64,000 nucleotides of DNA from Zarea fungicola (taxonomy: Eukaryota; Ascomycota; Sordariomycetes; Hypocreales; Cordycipitaceae), in the NCBI GenBank assembly GCA_900169235.1, contig FWCC01000009.1, positions 1 through 64,000 on the forward strand. The letters run 5' to 3'. The first letter of the stretch is position 1. The number at the start of each line of letters is the position of its first letter. Of this stretch, positions 1-9,996 are shown piece by piece. Below the pieces are notes generated by a model. The model was given only the letters and a program-made list of their open reading frames with translations, was not told the origin of the DNA and did not search any database. A program made the translations under genes and the position numbers.

Positions 1-586
1 GAATACAAATACAAATACATACATACATCCACCAACAAAAGAGACAAAAATGAGAGAATAATGTTGGCCGTCAGTGAAAATATTCATAATGTTAGTTCTA
101 ATTCTTGAGCTTTTTCTGAGCTTTTTTGACCGCTCGAGTAATATGTATTCAACATGCCGGGATCAGACACTATACGCCGTTTCCATGAGTGAGCCTTCAG
201 AGCACGAAATGGACATGACGGCAGGAACAGAACGGGCAGCTTATTCCGGAAAATTGATTTTTAATTGTCTATTTCCTGCGCCACCAGAAGCTGATTTTGT
301 CACACAGATAATTCAACTATAGAAGAGTTCGATTTCTCTGTTGGTTGGAACGGACAGAGTTGGACCTTGAAGTCAATTGGCATGACCACAGGATCGCATG
401 AACTTGATGGCCAAAATTTGAGAAAAATCAACCAGCAGATTTATGGGAAAATAGAGTACTGAACTGTCAAAGATTGTGTGTGTTCGGCCCTGTTGCCGTG
501 GGTAGTCATTAGCAAGTGCGTGATTGACTGTCAAACTCCACTCCAAGGCGTACCTCTACTATAGTGTAGATGGGTTCAGGACCGCC
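1..586. other. intergenic, no supported gene
   Basis: The first 30 bases are low-complexity (repeats of ATACA and TACAT). A short plus-strand frame at 74-322 begins with a hydrophobic stretch that resembles a signal sequence. It lacks any recognisable domain, and I do not call it a gene. The remainder is probably 3' flank of the lysozyme gene on the minus strand. Confidence 0.5.
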
Positions 587-1264
587 CTAGGCAAAAACGC
601 TCAAATCGAATTGACCAGAAGCCGACTTATCCGTGTATTGATGGCCCACTGCGGTCTTCCACCCACCGAATGGCGTCGATAGCGTAACAGTCTCCACGCC
701 GTTCCACCTGGCAAACCATAATGGCGCAGTGTTGTCCAATACAACATTTGTAGAGCCAAAAACGGTTGCCCACTCACCAGAAGATGAATAAATACCATAT
801 GTGACCCCCGATGATCTCACGGCAGCCACAAACTCCTTGGCTTGTGCGAGATTGCCAGCTGCGCCATAGTCCCAGTTGTTGCATATTGCAGCATCCTTTT
901 CAATGTCGAGCCAGATAGTCCCGACGCTGATGCTATTGGCTTTCAAAAGAGCAGAAATTTCCGAGAGCTGCTGTGCGTAGGACTTGCATGGGTTGGAAAG
1001 TCCGTTGCAAGGGAACCAGTAAGCATCAATGTCAGTATACCCCGCAGACCTCGCGTTTTTGTAGGTTTGGAGGAAGTTGGGATCGACTGCGCCGCCGATG
1101 CCGCAAGCCTCATAGTAGACTCGTATAATAGCTTTGGTAAAGCCTTCGCTTCTGGCTTTGGTGTATGTAGCCACAGACACCAAGCTGGAACTGTCGACGG
1201 CATAGGTCAGAGCACTCCCTAGAGCAAAGAGCGATGAAAAGATGCAGAGCGCCTGGAGCTTCAT
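587..1264 (-). CDS. secreted GH25-type (Entamoeba/Ch-like) lysozyme
   Basis: A single-exon gene for 225 residues. The first ~19 residues (MKLQALCIFSSLFALGSAL) form a clear signal peptide, so the product should be secreted. The rest matches the glycoside hydrolase 25 fold as seen in amoebal and fungal lysozyme-like proteins: an early VDSSS segment, an AIIRVYYEACG strand, a YWFPC segment and the acidic catalytic-type motif LDIEKD near residue 119. By family knowledge GH25 enzymes cleave the beta-1,4 MurNAc-GlcNAc bond of bacterial peptidoglycan, so a role against bacteria is inferred. Cysteines are few and probably paired. A TATATAT stretch lies about 110 bases upstream of the ATG. The start is the only Met giving a signal peptide. 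It is isolated from other genes. The family call is good; bacteriolytic activity is inference. Confidence 0.85.
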   Translation of the reverse strand: MKLQALCIFSSLFALGSALTYAVDSSSLVSVATYTKARSEGFTKAIIRVYYEACGIGGAVDPNFLQTYKNARSAGYTDIDAYWFPCNGLSNPCKSYAQQLSEISALLKANSISVGTIWLDIEKDAAICNNWDYGAAGNLAQAKEFVAAVRSSGVTYGIYSSSGEWATVFGSTNVVLDNTAPLWFARWNGVETVTLSTPFGGWKTAVGHQYTDKSASGQFDLSVFA

Positions 1265-4200
1265 ATTGGCGTATGGGCGGATATAATACGATGAGGCAAT
1301 TCTGTGTTGTTTTCAATAAGAAAGATGGCAAGTACTTTTGATAACAAGAAACAGGTCCAAGTCACATTTCATATATAGTATGGCTACTGGATAGCTCAGT
1401 GGATACAATAAATACATCTCAGAGCTACGTCCAAACACCACGGATAGTGCGATTAATTACTCCGTCTCGACTGGCCGACATCTAGTGCGCGCAGCGGAAA
1501 TCTCGCAAGATATTGACTCACATAGTAGTTCTTGAATTGGCAATCTTGGCGAGTTTCAACAAACTGCCGACGGTGCCTGCACAACACGCAGCCCTCGAAT
1601 ACCTCGCCCATCCTTGCTTTGCGTGGAATCGTTAGTGCTGAACTTGGCACGGGGACGGAAGAGGAGCGGTGTCACACAGCCAGATTGTAGATGCGCTCTG
1701 ATTGGGACGCTATTTCTGGAGTCTGGGGCATGCAAGTAAGCTATATCGCAATACAAGCAAGGTTCTGTTAGCTTCTACCGTTGTACGACATTGTGTTGAC
1801 AATATCTAGATTCGCGTGGCGGGCGGGGTGAGGAAACATCGTGCAGGCCCATGCTACAGCGTCAAAACCCTGATGCCTTTTGCGTCAAAATATGGGTCCT
1901 CGTGCAGCATAGAACTAAAGTATGCATTGCGTTACATGGAAGGATTGCGGGGTTGTGGACGCTGAGGTTCTTGTAGGGCGAGCAAGAAGTCTAGACGGAC
2001 CTCAACAATCCTTGGTTGACAAGTGTTGAAGTCCGGGGATGAGTCAAGGCGCATATGGTATTCATGGCCATTCGGTTCGGTGTCAAATTAACATGGTAAT
2101 CCTAACATGAGTACTCTGTAGTCTTGGTTCGCTGGCTGTAATGACTTAGGCTGTCCCTTTAGTTGAGTGAATAACCTGACCCCCAAGCCTATTAGTTATG
2201 TGAGCTTCTCCAATCCGCCACATCCTTTAATCTGAATTTCTGATTTTTGAAATGTCAAACACGTCAAGGCTTACTCGTATTCAGGATTCACCGCAATTTC
2301 TCGGCACTGTGATGGTGCCTTGTAAGCAACTGTTCCTATAATAAACTGAACGTAAGCAAGTTTTGCGAACCAGGGCGTAAATATACCGTACAGTAGTATA
2401 ATGGCTGCACTGAGACGGCTAAATTAGCTCCGCGATTCTCATGATTCGAAACCCGATTTCGCACTCCTTGCCTATATTGCAGAATATATCGGAGTTTACG
2501 CACGAGACATTATAGTAAGCAAGTTCATAAGTTCCAATAATTTCCCAGACAACCGGACCGCTTGATGCTCGAGTGACAACACAAAACCTCTCCAGCTATA
2601 TGGACCACACCCGCCAAGTACTCCTCCACACGCACAACTGACACGGACCCAGCAAAATACCCCTGTCCCTTTGCCAGCTAGCATCGTCTCCACCCGTTAA
2701 ATACGCGATGGTCCGCAAGCTCTTTACTAAGGTAGCAAGCACCACGAGCAGAGATGATTAGAATTCTGCTGGAAAGCGCAATGAAACCTGTATCACAGCT
2801 CACATTGAAGTACAGCCATGATTCGTCAGGTTGCACTTGATTTCCAGCAAGAGCAGATCGGCAGAGTGTACACCCGAGGAACTATTCCTAACATGATTCT
2901 TGGGACAAGCCACCCTGGTACGCCTATTGGGGGCCATGCAAGAGGATCTTCGTATCGCTCGTTCCTCGAGGTACTCTCCACCCGAGAAGAAGATTCGCCA
3001 CCAGAAGTTGAACCGTCGGTTTTGATTAACAACCAGGATGCCAAGAAGATGGCAATAATTTGATTTCACTTACGCGTATACAGCGGGGTATACCTTGCCG
3101 TAGAACTTACTGTCACCCTGCAAGTAGTGCTGCGCATTAAACTCTAAATATGTTTAAGAAAAGAGGAGAACCATGCGCTAATTCTTTCCAAGTTTGGGGG
3201 CGGTGGCGCCAACGATGAATTCTAGTCAACATCCGAGGCCAGGGTCATGGAAGGGTAGCCGGTAAGCCGACGTAAATGTACCTGAGCGATGGCTAGATGA
3301 GGTTACCAAGTTGAATTAGCCCGTTGCGAGTACGCCGGTAGCAATCGCCATTTACACAAAAATCAAGCCCGGGCGAGCGCCTCCATCGTTGGACTTGCTC
3401 GGGAAAAATGCGAAGGCAATCTGAACGTCGTTCGCACAGCTCACCAGGTGTGTCTTGGAGTACAGCACAAATCTAGGGATAAGACGCGGAGGCCATAGTA
3501 TACATCGTATTAGCGAAGTATAACAGCCTCAAAAAAGGGAGAGACCAGAACCAATTACCGGACACCCATACAGATTGGTGTACGTACACACATCAAGTCC
3601 TTTCCCAGCGCCACGAGCGACGTGCCGTGCGCCATGGTGTTGTCTGGAAGGCCCGGAAGCCTCGTTTTCAAGCGGGTCATGACTATTCGTTGAAGAGTCT
3701 TTTGACCCCCAAATCATGGCTGGATGGGTCGCCTACATTTCCAGCAGCGCCACAATCTAACACCGAGCTAGATAGCACGACCTGCCTGATTGATAAAATA
3801 GTAAAACCGGAATGTCGCGCCGTGGTGCGGAGAATATGTATACTTGGCATCATAGCTGAGCTACAGTGGCGTTCGGGCAGGCCCTGGTGCCAATGGTGAC
3901 TTGAACGGTCACCGTGGTGCATTCTACCAGGGCGGGCACAACAACAGAACAAAGCCGGCCGGACGGTCCACTATACACTCTGACTTATATTTGGGTGTCA
4001 TAGTTTAATTTTGCGAGGTAGTATACTCCGTGGTGAGGGCATTTTGACAGAGCCTAATGTAACCGGTGTTATCATACGGCCGCCAAACAACCGTGATGCC
4101 TTCTTTGCACCCATGCGGAGTTAACTCTTTACTAGCGTAGTGTTTATTTTTATACGTAATGATAGTATACAGATGGGGGCTATATTGCAATGTGGCTGCG

Positions 4201-4464
4201 TGAGCAAGAACCAGTCACCAGTGCGACGAAGTAAACATATTCGAGGAGCCATGTTTTCGTGCCGTACATGCTGGATGCAAGTCCAGAACGAAGAAGCTGA
4301 ATCATGATCGACTTGTTGGATGCAAATAAGGAAACAGTTGATCAGCCACGTCGTCTGCAAGAATCAGCTGAGGCACCATTATACGTTATGTCGCTGTCTA
4401 GGGACTGGATCGCAACCACGAATATGCAATACTGCAGGAGGGGTTTGGTCAAAAGCATATCCAA
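1265..4464. other. 3.2-kb gene-poor stretch
   Basis: No open frame here has convincing codon structure, splice pattern or family motif. Frames at 2818-3063 (plus) and 3627-3899 (plus) overlap others on the opposite strand and look like chance. Isolated A-box-like (near 1390) and A/B-box-like (near 2395-2455) strings were examined as tRNA candidates and rejected. The stretch may hold decayed sequence, but I see no intact repeat in it. Confidence 0.5.
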
Positions 4465-4468
4465 CGCA

Positions 4469-4476
4469 TATATAAA
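4469..4476 (+). promoter_or_regulatory. TATA box of the small secreted protein gene
   Basis: TATATAAA lies 93 bases upstream of the ATG at 4566, a normal distance for a filamentous-fungal core promoter. It supports this frame being a real gene. Confidence 0.55.
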
Positions 4477-4565
4477 CCCCCCCGATCTCCCAAGTTTGGT
4501 CAGAATCATTAACTAGTTCAGTTTCAAACCTATTAAGAAGTCTAACCAAACAACCTCTACTCCTG

Positions 4566-4838
4566 ATGTATCTGTCCAAGACTCTTTCTCTTCTTGCGCT
4601 TTGCAGCCAGGTTCTGGCTCTCCCGGAGCCGGAGCCAGCGGCAGAGCTGGAGGCTCGCGCCTGCAACCCAGCCAACTGCTACTGCGTTGGTGCTCACCAG
4701 GGCCAGTACTGCGGCTACTGCCCTCAAGTCCTGGGCAACTGGGTTAGCGGCAATGTTTATGAGTGCAGCCCGAGCGGCGCCTGTTGCAGTTATGGCCCAC
4801 GTACCAGCTGCAAGAACCACCAGGGACCTTGCGGCTAA
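4566..4838 (+). CDS. small secreted cysteine-rich protein (90 aa)
   Basis: The 90-residue product starts with a signal peptide (about residues 1-18, ending in QVLA). A short acidic pro-segment, PEPEPAAELEAR, follows, and then a mature part of about 58 residues with ten cysteines, including a CC pair. The arrangement suggests five disulphides and an extracellular, stable miniprotein. The single Arg at the end of the pro-segment could be a processing point. A TATA box sits 93 bases upstream. No family was recognised. Such proteins in fungi are often antimicrobial or host-directed, but function here is unknown. It has no intron and no close neighbour. Confidence 0.75.
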   Translation: MYLSKTLSLLALCSQVLALPEPEPAAELEARACNPANCYCVGAHQGQYCGYCPQVLGNWVSGNVYECSPSGACCSYGPRTSCKNHQGPCG

Positions 4839-6540
4839 GCTCCCAGCTTTGTCCTGGTAGAGCATGGCTAATGCGAGCAAGTATGTGCCGTGATCATGGC
4901 TGCCTCCAGGCATGTGCCAATCTAACAGATTGAAATAGATCCATACAACTATTTCCTCGTCGAGGAAACTACCACAGATTTTGCAAGGACCTGCTGCGGA
5001 GAAAGTCGGATCTTACTATACTTGTTCTGCGCTGTTGTGTATTGTCTGTAGTTCAACGTCGCTTACCCAAGCTCAGATGCTAGGCCTGAATATACTTTAT
5101 ATTGACTTGCGATTGATTAAATCAGCTCTGACTCGGTATTTTATCTGAATTGATCTGGGATAATGACAATTTAAAGGAATTTATTTCATTTAATTGTAGT
5201 TGATTCCTTTTGTTAGATCTAATTAATGATTTGATCAGCCAGCATCGGTATTGTATATCGGTAGATAATAGAGACAAATAATGCATTTCGCAGCACTCTC
5301 CTTCATTTTCATTATAGAGTAGGAGAACTAGTGCCGCGAAACTTCTTCTGCGGACCAACCAATGCGACAAAGTCAGGGCACAGGCAACGCCGAGTACAAT
5401 TGATAATATGTCTAGAAGGCTACCGCTTACGTTGATACTACGCTGAGCCATCTGTCGCTTCCTAAAAGCTGGACATTGTTCAAATTAACTTTCTCTAAAT
5501 TGCCATTCAACATAGCATAGGCCAGTCTGCCGCGGGGAATGAGAATCCGCAGAGAATTCGTGCGACGGAAGCATTGACATGGGTGTGTCCAAGTATTGAA
5601 AACCCCATTCCGCCAATGCTAGGGAGAAATGTCCCAGCTCGCTTTGCCTGAAATAAATTTCACACCACGATCTGGGCTAGCTTGTTCAAAGCATTTGCAG
5701 TTGTATTGATTGGAGGGGGGAGGATGTAATCAGTCCATGAGGCGGTAGGGTTGTCTGGTTTGGTAGAGCTTTGTGTAAAGTCGGATTTTCCAACATGGTA
5801 GTGGCAATGGCTGAAGATACAAAGACCCCCAGCTCTACCATCTGCAGGTCCAAACCGGAGATTGACCTGCAATCTTTTCATAAAAGTATAGAATATATTA
5901 ATTTACTGTGGGAGGATCACAGGGTCATAAGTGTGAGTCTATAAGTTGCCAGTACGTTTCGTCTTATTCAAGTACTAGACTTACACAATGGCTACCTACA
6001 ATACAACAACATACTGTACTGAATAAAATAGATATTAAGTGTGCCCTTTATAGTATATACATAACTTAATTACAATATTACTAATCACACTTGTATGCTA
6101 GCCTGCTTAATATTTTTTAATATATTTGTTAAAACGGTACAGCTCTTCGATTCATAAATGACCTCACTCAAGTAAGGTAATTTTCTCTAGCCTTTATTAT
6201 ACTTGGTTAGAATGAATCATAATTTACTTGATTTCTCTAATGGTAACTCCTACCAGTGAAGAAATTATCTTCAATTTATGTATGAATAATCTTGCGTCAA
6301 GACGGGTGCCTATCAATACTAATAGCAAAAGTGCCAACAGCTGTAAGCCGATTGCCTTCGCAATGCTAATACAATTGGCACCGCACCGGATCTCTGACAG
6401 TAAAGACTAAAATAAATGCCGTTGGGCTATTAATCCATTAGTCGCTGGCCATTAAATTGGATGCCCTAAACAACTCGCTGTACTTTTGTTCATCATTTGG
6501 CTGTATCGCTGGCGGCCTCCGCCAAATGTGCGCCAAGGCA
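4839..6540. other. intergenic, AT-rich toward the 3' side
   Basis: From about 5,900 to 6,450 the sequence is strongly AT-rich with many TA dinucleotides, as expected of DNA altered by repeat-induced point mutation. Short frames in it (for example 5122-5451 and 5660-5881 on the minus strand) carry no recognisable motif. I see no terminal repeats that would define an element. Confidence 0.5.
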
Positions 6541-7166
6541 CTAAATACCAACAGAACTGACTCCGCAAAGGATCAGCAACATTCTTCGCCGAGAAGGTGG
6601 TTCTCCTGTCGAGCTGACTTTTAATTCCGCCAGGATTCGATTTACCTCGGGCACTATTTATTGCATAGAATGAGCACGTGAGTAAACGAGGGCAGGAAAG
6701 TAAATGAAACGTACAAGAGAGTTGATACACATCGATAACACTGCTTGGAAAGTTTGGGATAACCTGGCCGGTATTAAGACTGTAAAGGGGCTGCAAATTA
6801 TATGCTCTTGTGACAGCGATGCTGTTTTCCAATGCAGCAAAGCGATTCTTGTCCCTATTATAATATTAGTTAAACGTGATTAATAATTAATAATCAATGT
6901 AATAAGAAAGTTTTCAAAAAAGTATACCTGGAAGTATTCTCCCTCTCAATGTTGGTAAAACTTTGATGCATCTCTTGTTGTATTTGGCGCATATCTTGCT
7001 GTATTTGACGTATGTCTCGGTTCACTTTCTTTAGACAAGCAGCCATGCCTTTCAATGTTTCTTTAATGGTTAATGGGGGACGCTCGCCCGATGCAATGTT
7101 GTCTGCTCCAAGCCTCAGCCCGCGCCGCCCGCCGGTGGAGTCTGGTTGCTGTCGAGCGGGATCCAT
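6541..7166 (-). CDS. coiled-coil protein of unknown function, 3 exons
   Basis: I reconstruct 163 residues from exons 7166-6928, 6854-6715 and 6653-6541. Both introns have GT-AG ends (GTATAC and GTACGT donors) and keep frame across phase-2 and phase-1 joins. The N-terminus is disordered. A heptad-rich coiled coil follows at about residues 32-80, with near-repeats of RQIQQDMRQIQQEMHQ. A conserved-looking segment (FAALENSIAV, then LYSLNTGQVIPNFPSSV) comes next, and the protein ends in a helix (LPEVNRILAELKV). This coiled coil plus I-P-x-F-P plus short C-terminal helix pattern occurs in fungal hypothetical proteins. I know of no assigned function. An upstream in-frame ATG at 7358 exists; the MDPARQQ start at 7166 is preferred because the extension lacks that pattern. 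Confidence 0.6.
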
Positions 7167-8110
7167 TGCCTTGAGTGTTGATTTTGGGAAGATTTGGGGA
7201 AAGGAATGAAAAGATCGCTGGGTTGTTTTTGTCCACTGGTGGTACTTGCCGCGAGTTAGTGTGACAGGTTTCCGCAGCGCAACCGAGAGGCCATTGAGGC
7301 GTCGCTCGTCTAAGCAGGTGTTGGGTGGCAGGCACAACCGCCAGTGGCTGCCAGCCACTGGAGACCTAATAGAGGAATTAGAGCTCGGAAATAAATCCAG
7401 CTGCTTATAAAGGGCAAATTATAATAAATCATAACAAGGGCCGCCAGCCACCGACATGTTGGATGCTATCAACCAAGACACCATTACCCACCCCAACTAC
7501 TGTCTCTACCACAAGAGGGACAATGAAGAGCTTTTCATCTGCAAATGCCGCCATCCTGTCGAATCGACTCAGCTATACCCAACATCCTGCAATAATAACG
7601 TTGGTGACGAGTGTCTCCAGAGTTGGCACGGAGCTGTTGACGGAGCCGCGTTTTCAAATGTGGTGCATCACTTGATATCCAACGCATGGTGGGCATTATG
7701 GTGTGGCAGGAAATGGGTTTTAAATAAAAAATAAAAATGAAAATATGTTCAAGGATGACTTTGAAAGGCGATGGAAGTTGAGCCAGATGGTCGGCACGTG
7801 CGTATCCGTGTGTAAGCCAGTGAACCCACAGATCATCGCCAAACCTGACGTGTACCAACTCAAAACAATACGCACCCACATCTAGCCTTGATTCATCTTG
7901 GATGGAAATAAAAATACGCCTAGGGCAGAGGCCGCGCCCAGTGGAGATGCGCCCAATGACGCCGCTGCGGGGTCACCAGGGCCTAATAATTAACGACGGA
8001 CTCTAGCGGCTTCATTGCCATAAGCAAGACACACGTCAGTTTATGACCGAGGTGAGAAACTCGTTGTTGCGTGATTTCTGTTCTTTACATGTAAGCAAAA
8101 GAAGAGAATA
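7167..8110. other. intergenic with a perfect palindrome
   Basis: This stretch separates two divergently transcribed genes, so it probably contains both promoters. A 92-codon plus-strand frame (7456-7734) was not recognised and overlaps another frame. The notable element is a 10-bp-arm palindrome at 7341-7361, listed separately. Confidence 0.5.
7341..7361. repeat. 21-bp perfect palindrome (10-bp arms, 1-bp centre)
   Basis: CCAGTGGCTG, one C, then CAGCCACTGG: the two arms are exact reverse complements. It lies about 175 bases upstream of the coiled-coil gene start, and a related GCCAGCCAC string recurs near 7444-7452. It may be a regulatory dimer site or a cruciform-prone sequence. No function is shown. 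Confidence 0.6.
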
Positions 8111-9544
8111 ATGGAGAAATTGGACCTCCTTCTGCAGGATGCCGTGCCCAAGGGCGAAGACACCACGGGCAAAGTTGTCGGCGCGGCTTATATAGTGACG
8201 GACAAGGACGGTATGTCAGACTCGAAGCTATTCTCTCCGCTTACCAACCGACGGGCCGAGGCATAAAATTTCTAGAGGCATTCAGCAGCTAACATTTTCG
8301 TTTTTGTGATTTTGCTCAGGATTTCTGTACTCTGGCGCTGCGGGCCGAATTGGCCTCGACGCTGGCTCTGCGCCTTTTACAACCGACTCATTTACCTGGA
8401 TTGCGTCAATGAGCAAGATTGTCACCAGTGCGTGTCTCATGCAACTCGTCGAGCAAGGACTCATTGATTTGGACGAGGACGTGCGACCCAGATTTCCCCC
8501 AATGCAGACGGTGCAGATTCTGCGTGGCTTCAAGGAAGATGGCGAGCCAATTCTCGAAGATAATACACTACCAATTACACTGAGGTGAATTCTCTCTCTC
8601 TCTCTCTCTCTCTTTATTTACACTTTCGCTTATACGAGTGGTAGGATGCTTCTCTCTCATACATCGGGGTATCCATACGAATTTTCCAACCCAAGAGCTG
8701 CGCAGTGGTCAAAGAGAGAAGACCGGCAGGGCAAGTTTCCGGAGCGCAGCCGAGAAGCCATTGAGACGCCGCTCGTCTATGCGCCCGGAGAGTACTGGAA
8801 CTACGGCACCGGGGTCGACTGGGCCGGCGAGCTTTTCCCTCTACTCACGGGGCAGACACTCGGCGAATACATGAAGGAGCACATCTTCCAGCCGCTAGAT
8901 ATGAAGGACACTACCTTTTACCCATCCCAGATGCCGCACGTCGCGGACCGGACGGTGGAGGAGCTCATCCGACAGGGAGGTCGGCTCATCTCACGCGGCC
9001 CCATGGTGGAGGATTGGACCATGGAGGGCGGCGGCGGCGGGCTGTTCTCGACGGCGAATGACTTTGCCAAGTTTTTGCGCGCGCTGCTGGCTGGCGAGAT
9101 TGTCGAGGGCGCTGCGCTGGACCTGCTGTTTGCGCCGCAGCTGAATGAGAAGCAGACCAAGGGTATCGAGGCGTTTACTTACGACATGGGCGTGCATGGC
9201 ATCGTGGCCCCCGAGTTCCCAAAAGGCGCAAGGTTGAATCAGGGTCTAGGAGGCATGATTAATGTCGAGGACATTCCAGGAAAGAGACGCAAGGGATCAT
9301 TGTCGTGGAGTGGTGCGTGCAGCCCGCGCTGGGTAAGTGTCCAATTCCCTGACATTATTATTTACTTTCGGCCAATTTCATGCTGATGGGTATGTAGTGG
9401 ATTGATCGTGAATCAGGCATTGCCGGCGTGATGATGGCAAATGTTATTGAATGGGATCCGGCAGCCAGTGATTCCGGTGCGCCGCCGGCGGGGATGCTGT
9501 GGAAGAAGTTGGAGGAAGCAACATACGCCGAGCTTCTCAAGTAA
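8111..9544 (+). CDS. beta-lactamase-family serine hydrolase/transesterase
   Basis: Four exons (8111-8210, 8320-8584, 8645-9332, 9398-9544) give 399 residues; all joins keep frame and have GT-AG borders. The SxxK nucleophile motif SMSK is at about residue 70 (in the context IASMSKIVTSACLM). The H-T-S-G-Y segment (LLSHTSGYPY) follows, then a YGTG segment near residue 180 that matches the second catalytic Tyr region, and a GGGG loop. This is the layout of class C beta-lactamases, family VIII esterases and LovD-like acyltransferases. No signal peptide is seen, so it is probably cytosolic. Such enzymes hydrolyse or transfer acyl groups, sometimes inside secondary-metabolite clusters. Intron 2 contains a (TC)n microsatellite. 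A Zn2Cys6 regulator lies 450 bp downstream on the same strand. The substrate cannot be deduced. Confidence 0.85.
8590..8613. repeat. (TC)n microsatellite in intron 2
   Basis: About 11-12 TC dinucleotides lie just after the donor of the second intron of the serine hydrolase gene. They could serve as a length-polymorphic marker and also add pyrimidines to the intron. Confidence 0.85.
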
Positions 9545-9996
9545 CAGTGAAACGGAGGCCAAAATGGTATTTAATTTGAGAAGAAAATTGAAGGCTCCAA
9601 GACAGAGCGAGTCGTTGATTCGTACAATCCCAATAACCCCTCATGCACACGACATCACCACATGTCCGATTTCCATCCTGGTCTACATAATTGCTAAATT
9701 TGAGGAAATGTATGTGCATGAAACTGTGACTGTTGTTTCTTTTTTTAATCGTCAAATTATAGCACACTTTAGGTGTATAATCCGTGTCAATTAATGCTTA
9801 CTACACGTGTAAAATACGAACCTCCATCAGCCCACATTGGCGTCATGTCGCTGACTCGCTGCTCCTGCATCCAAAAAAAGAAAACCTCCGCGCGCAGTGG
9901 CTCCATTCTCATTCATTAACTCATCAAAAAGTGTCCATAGGCCATTCCTCACTCATTTATCCAATTTTTCACGTCCCCTCCTGCCACTTGCGCGCC

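Noticed and set aside
1388..1402. TAGCTCAGTGG, a perfect tRNA A-box-like string
   Set aside because: No B box follows at the required distance and no cloverleaf can be drawn.
2385..2465. tRNA-like string with an A-box (TAGTATAATGG) and a B-box-like GATTCGAAACC
   Set aside because: Neither the acceptor stem nor the T stem pairs, so it is chance or a far-decayed relic.
7456..7734. 92-codon plus frame with several cysteines and histidines
   Set aside because: It overlaps another open frame, lacks splice structure and matches no zinc-finger spacing I know.
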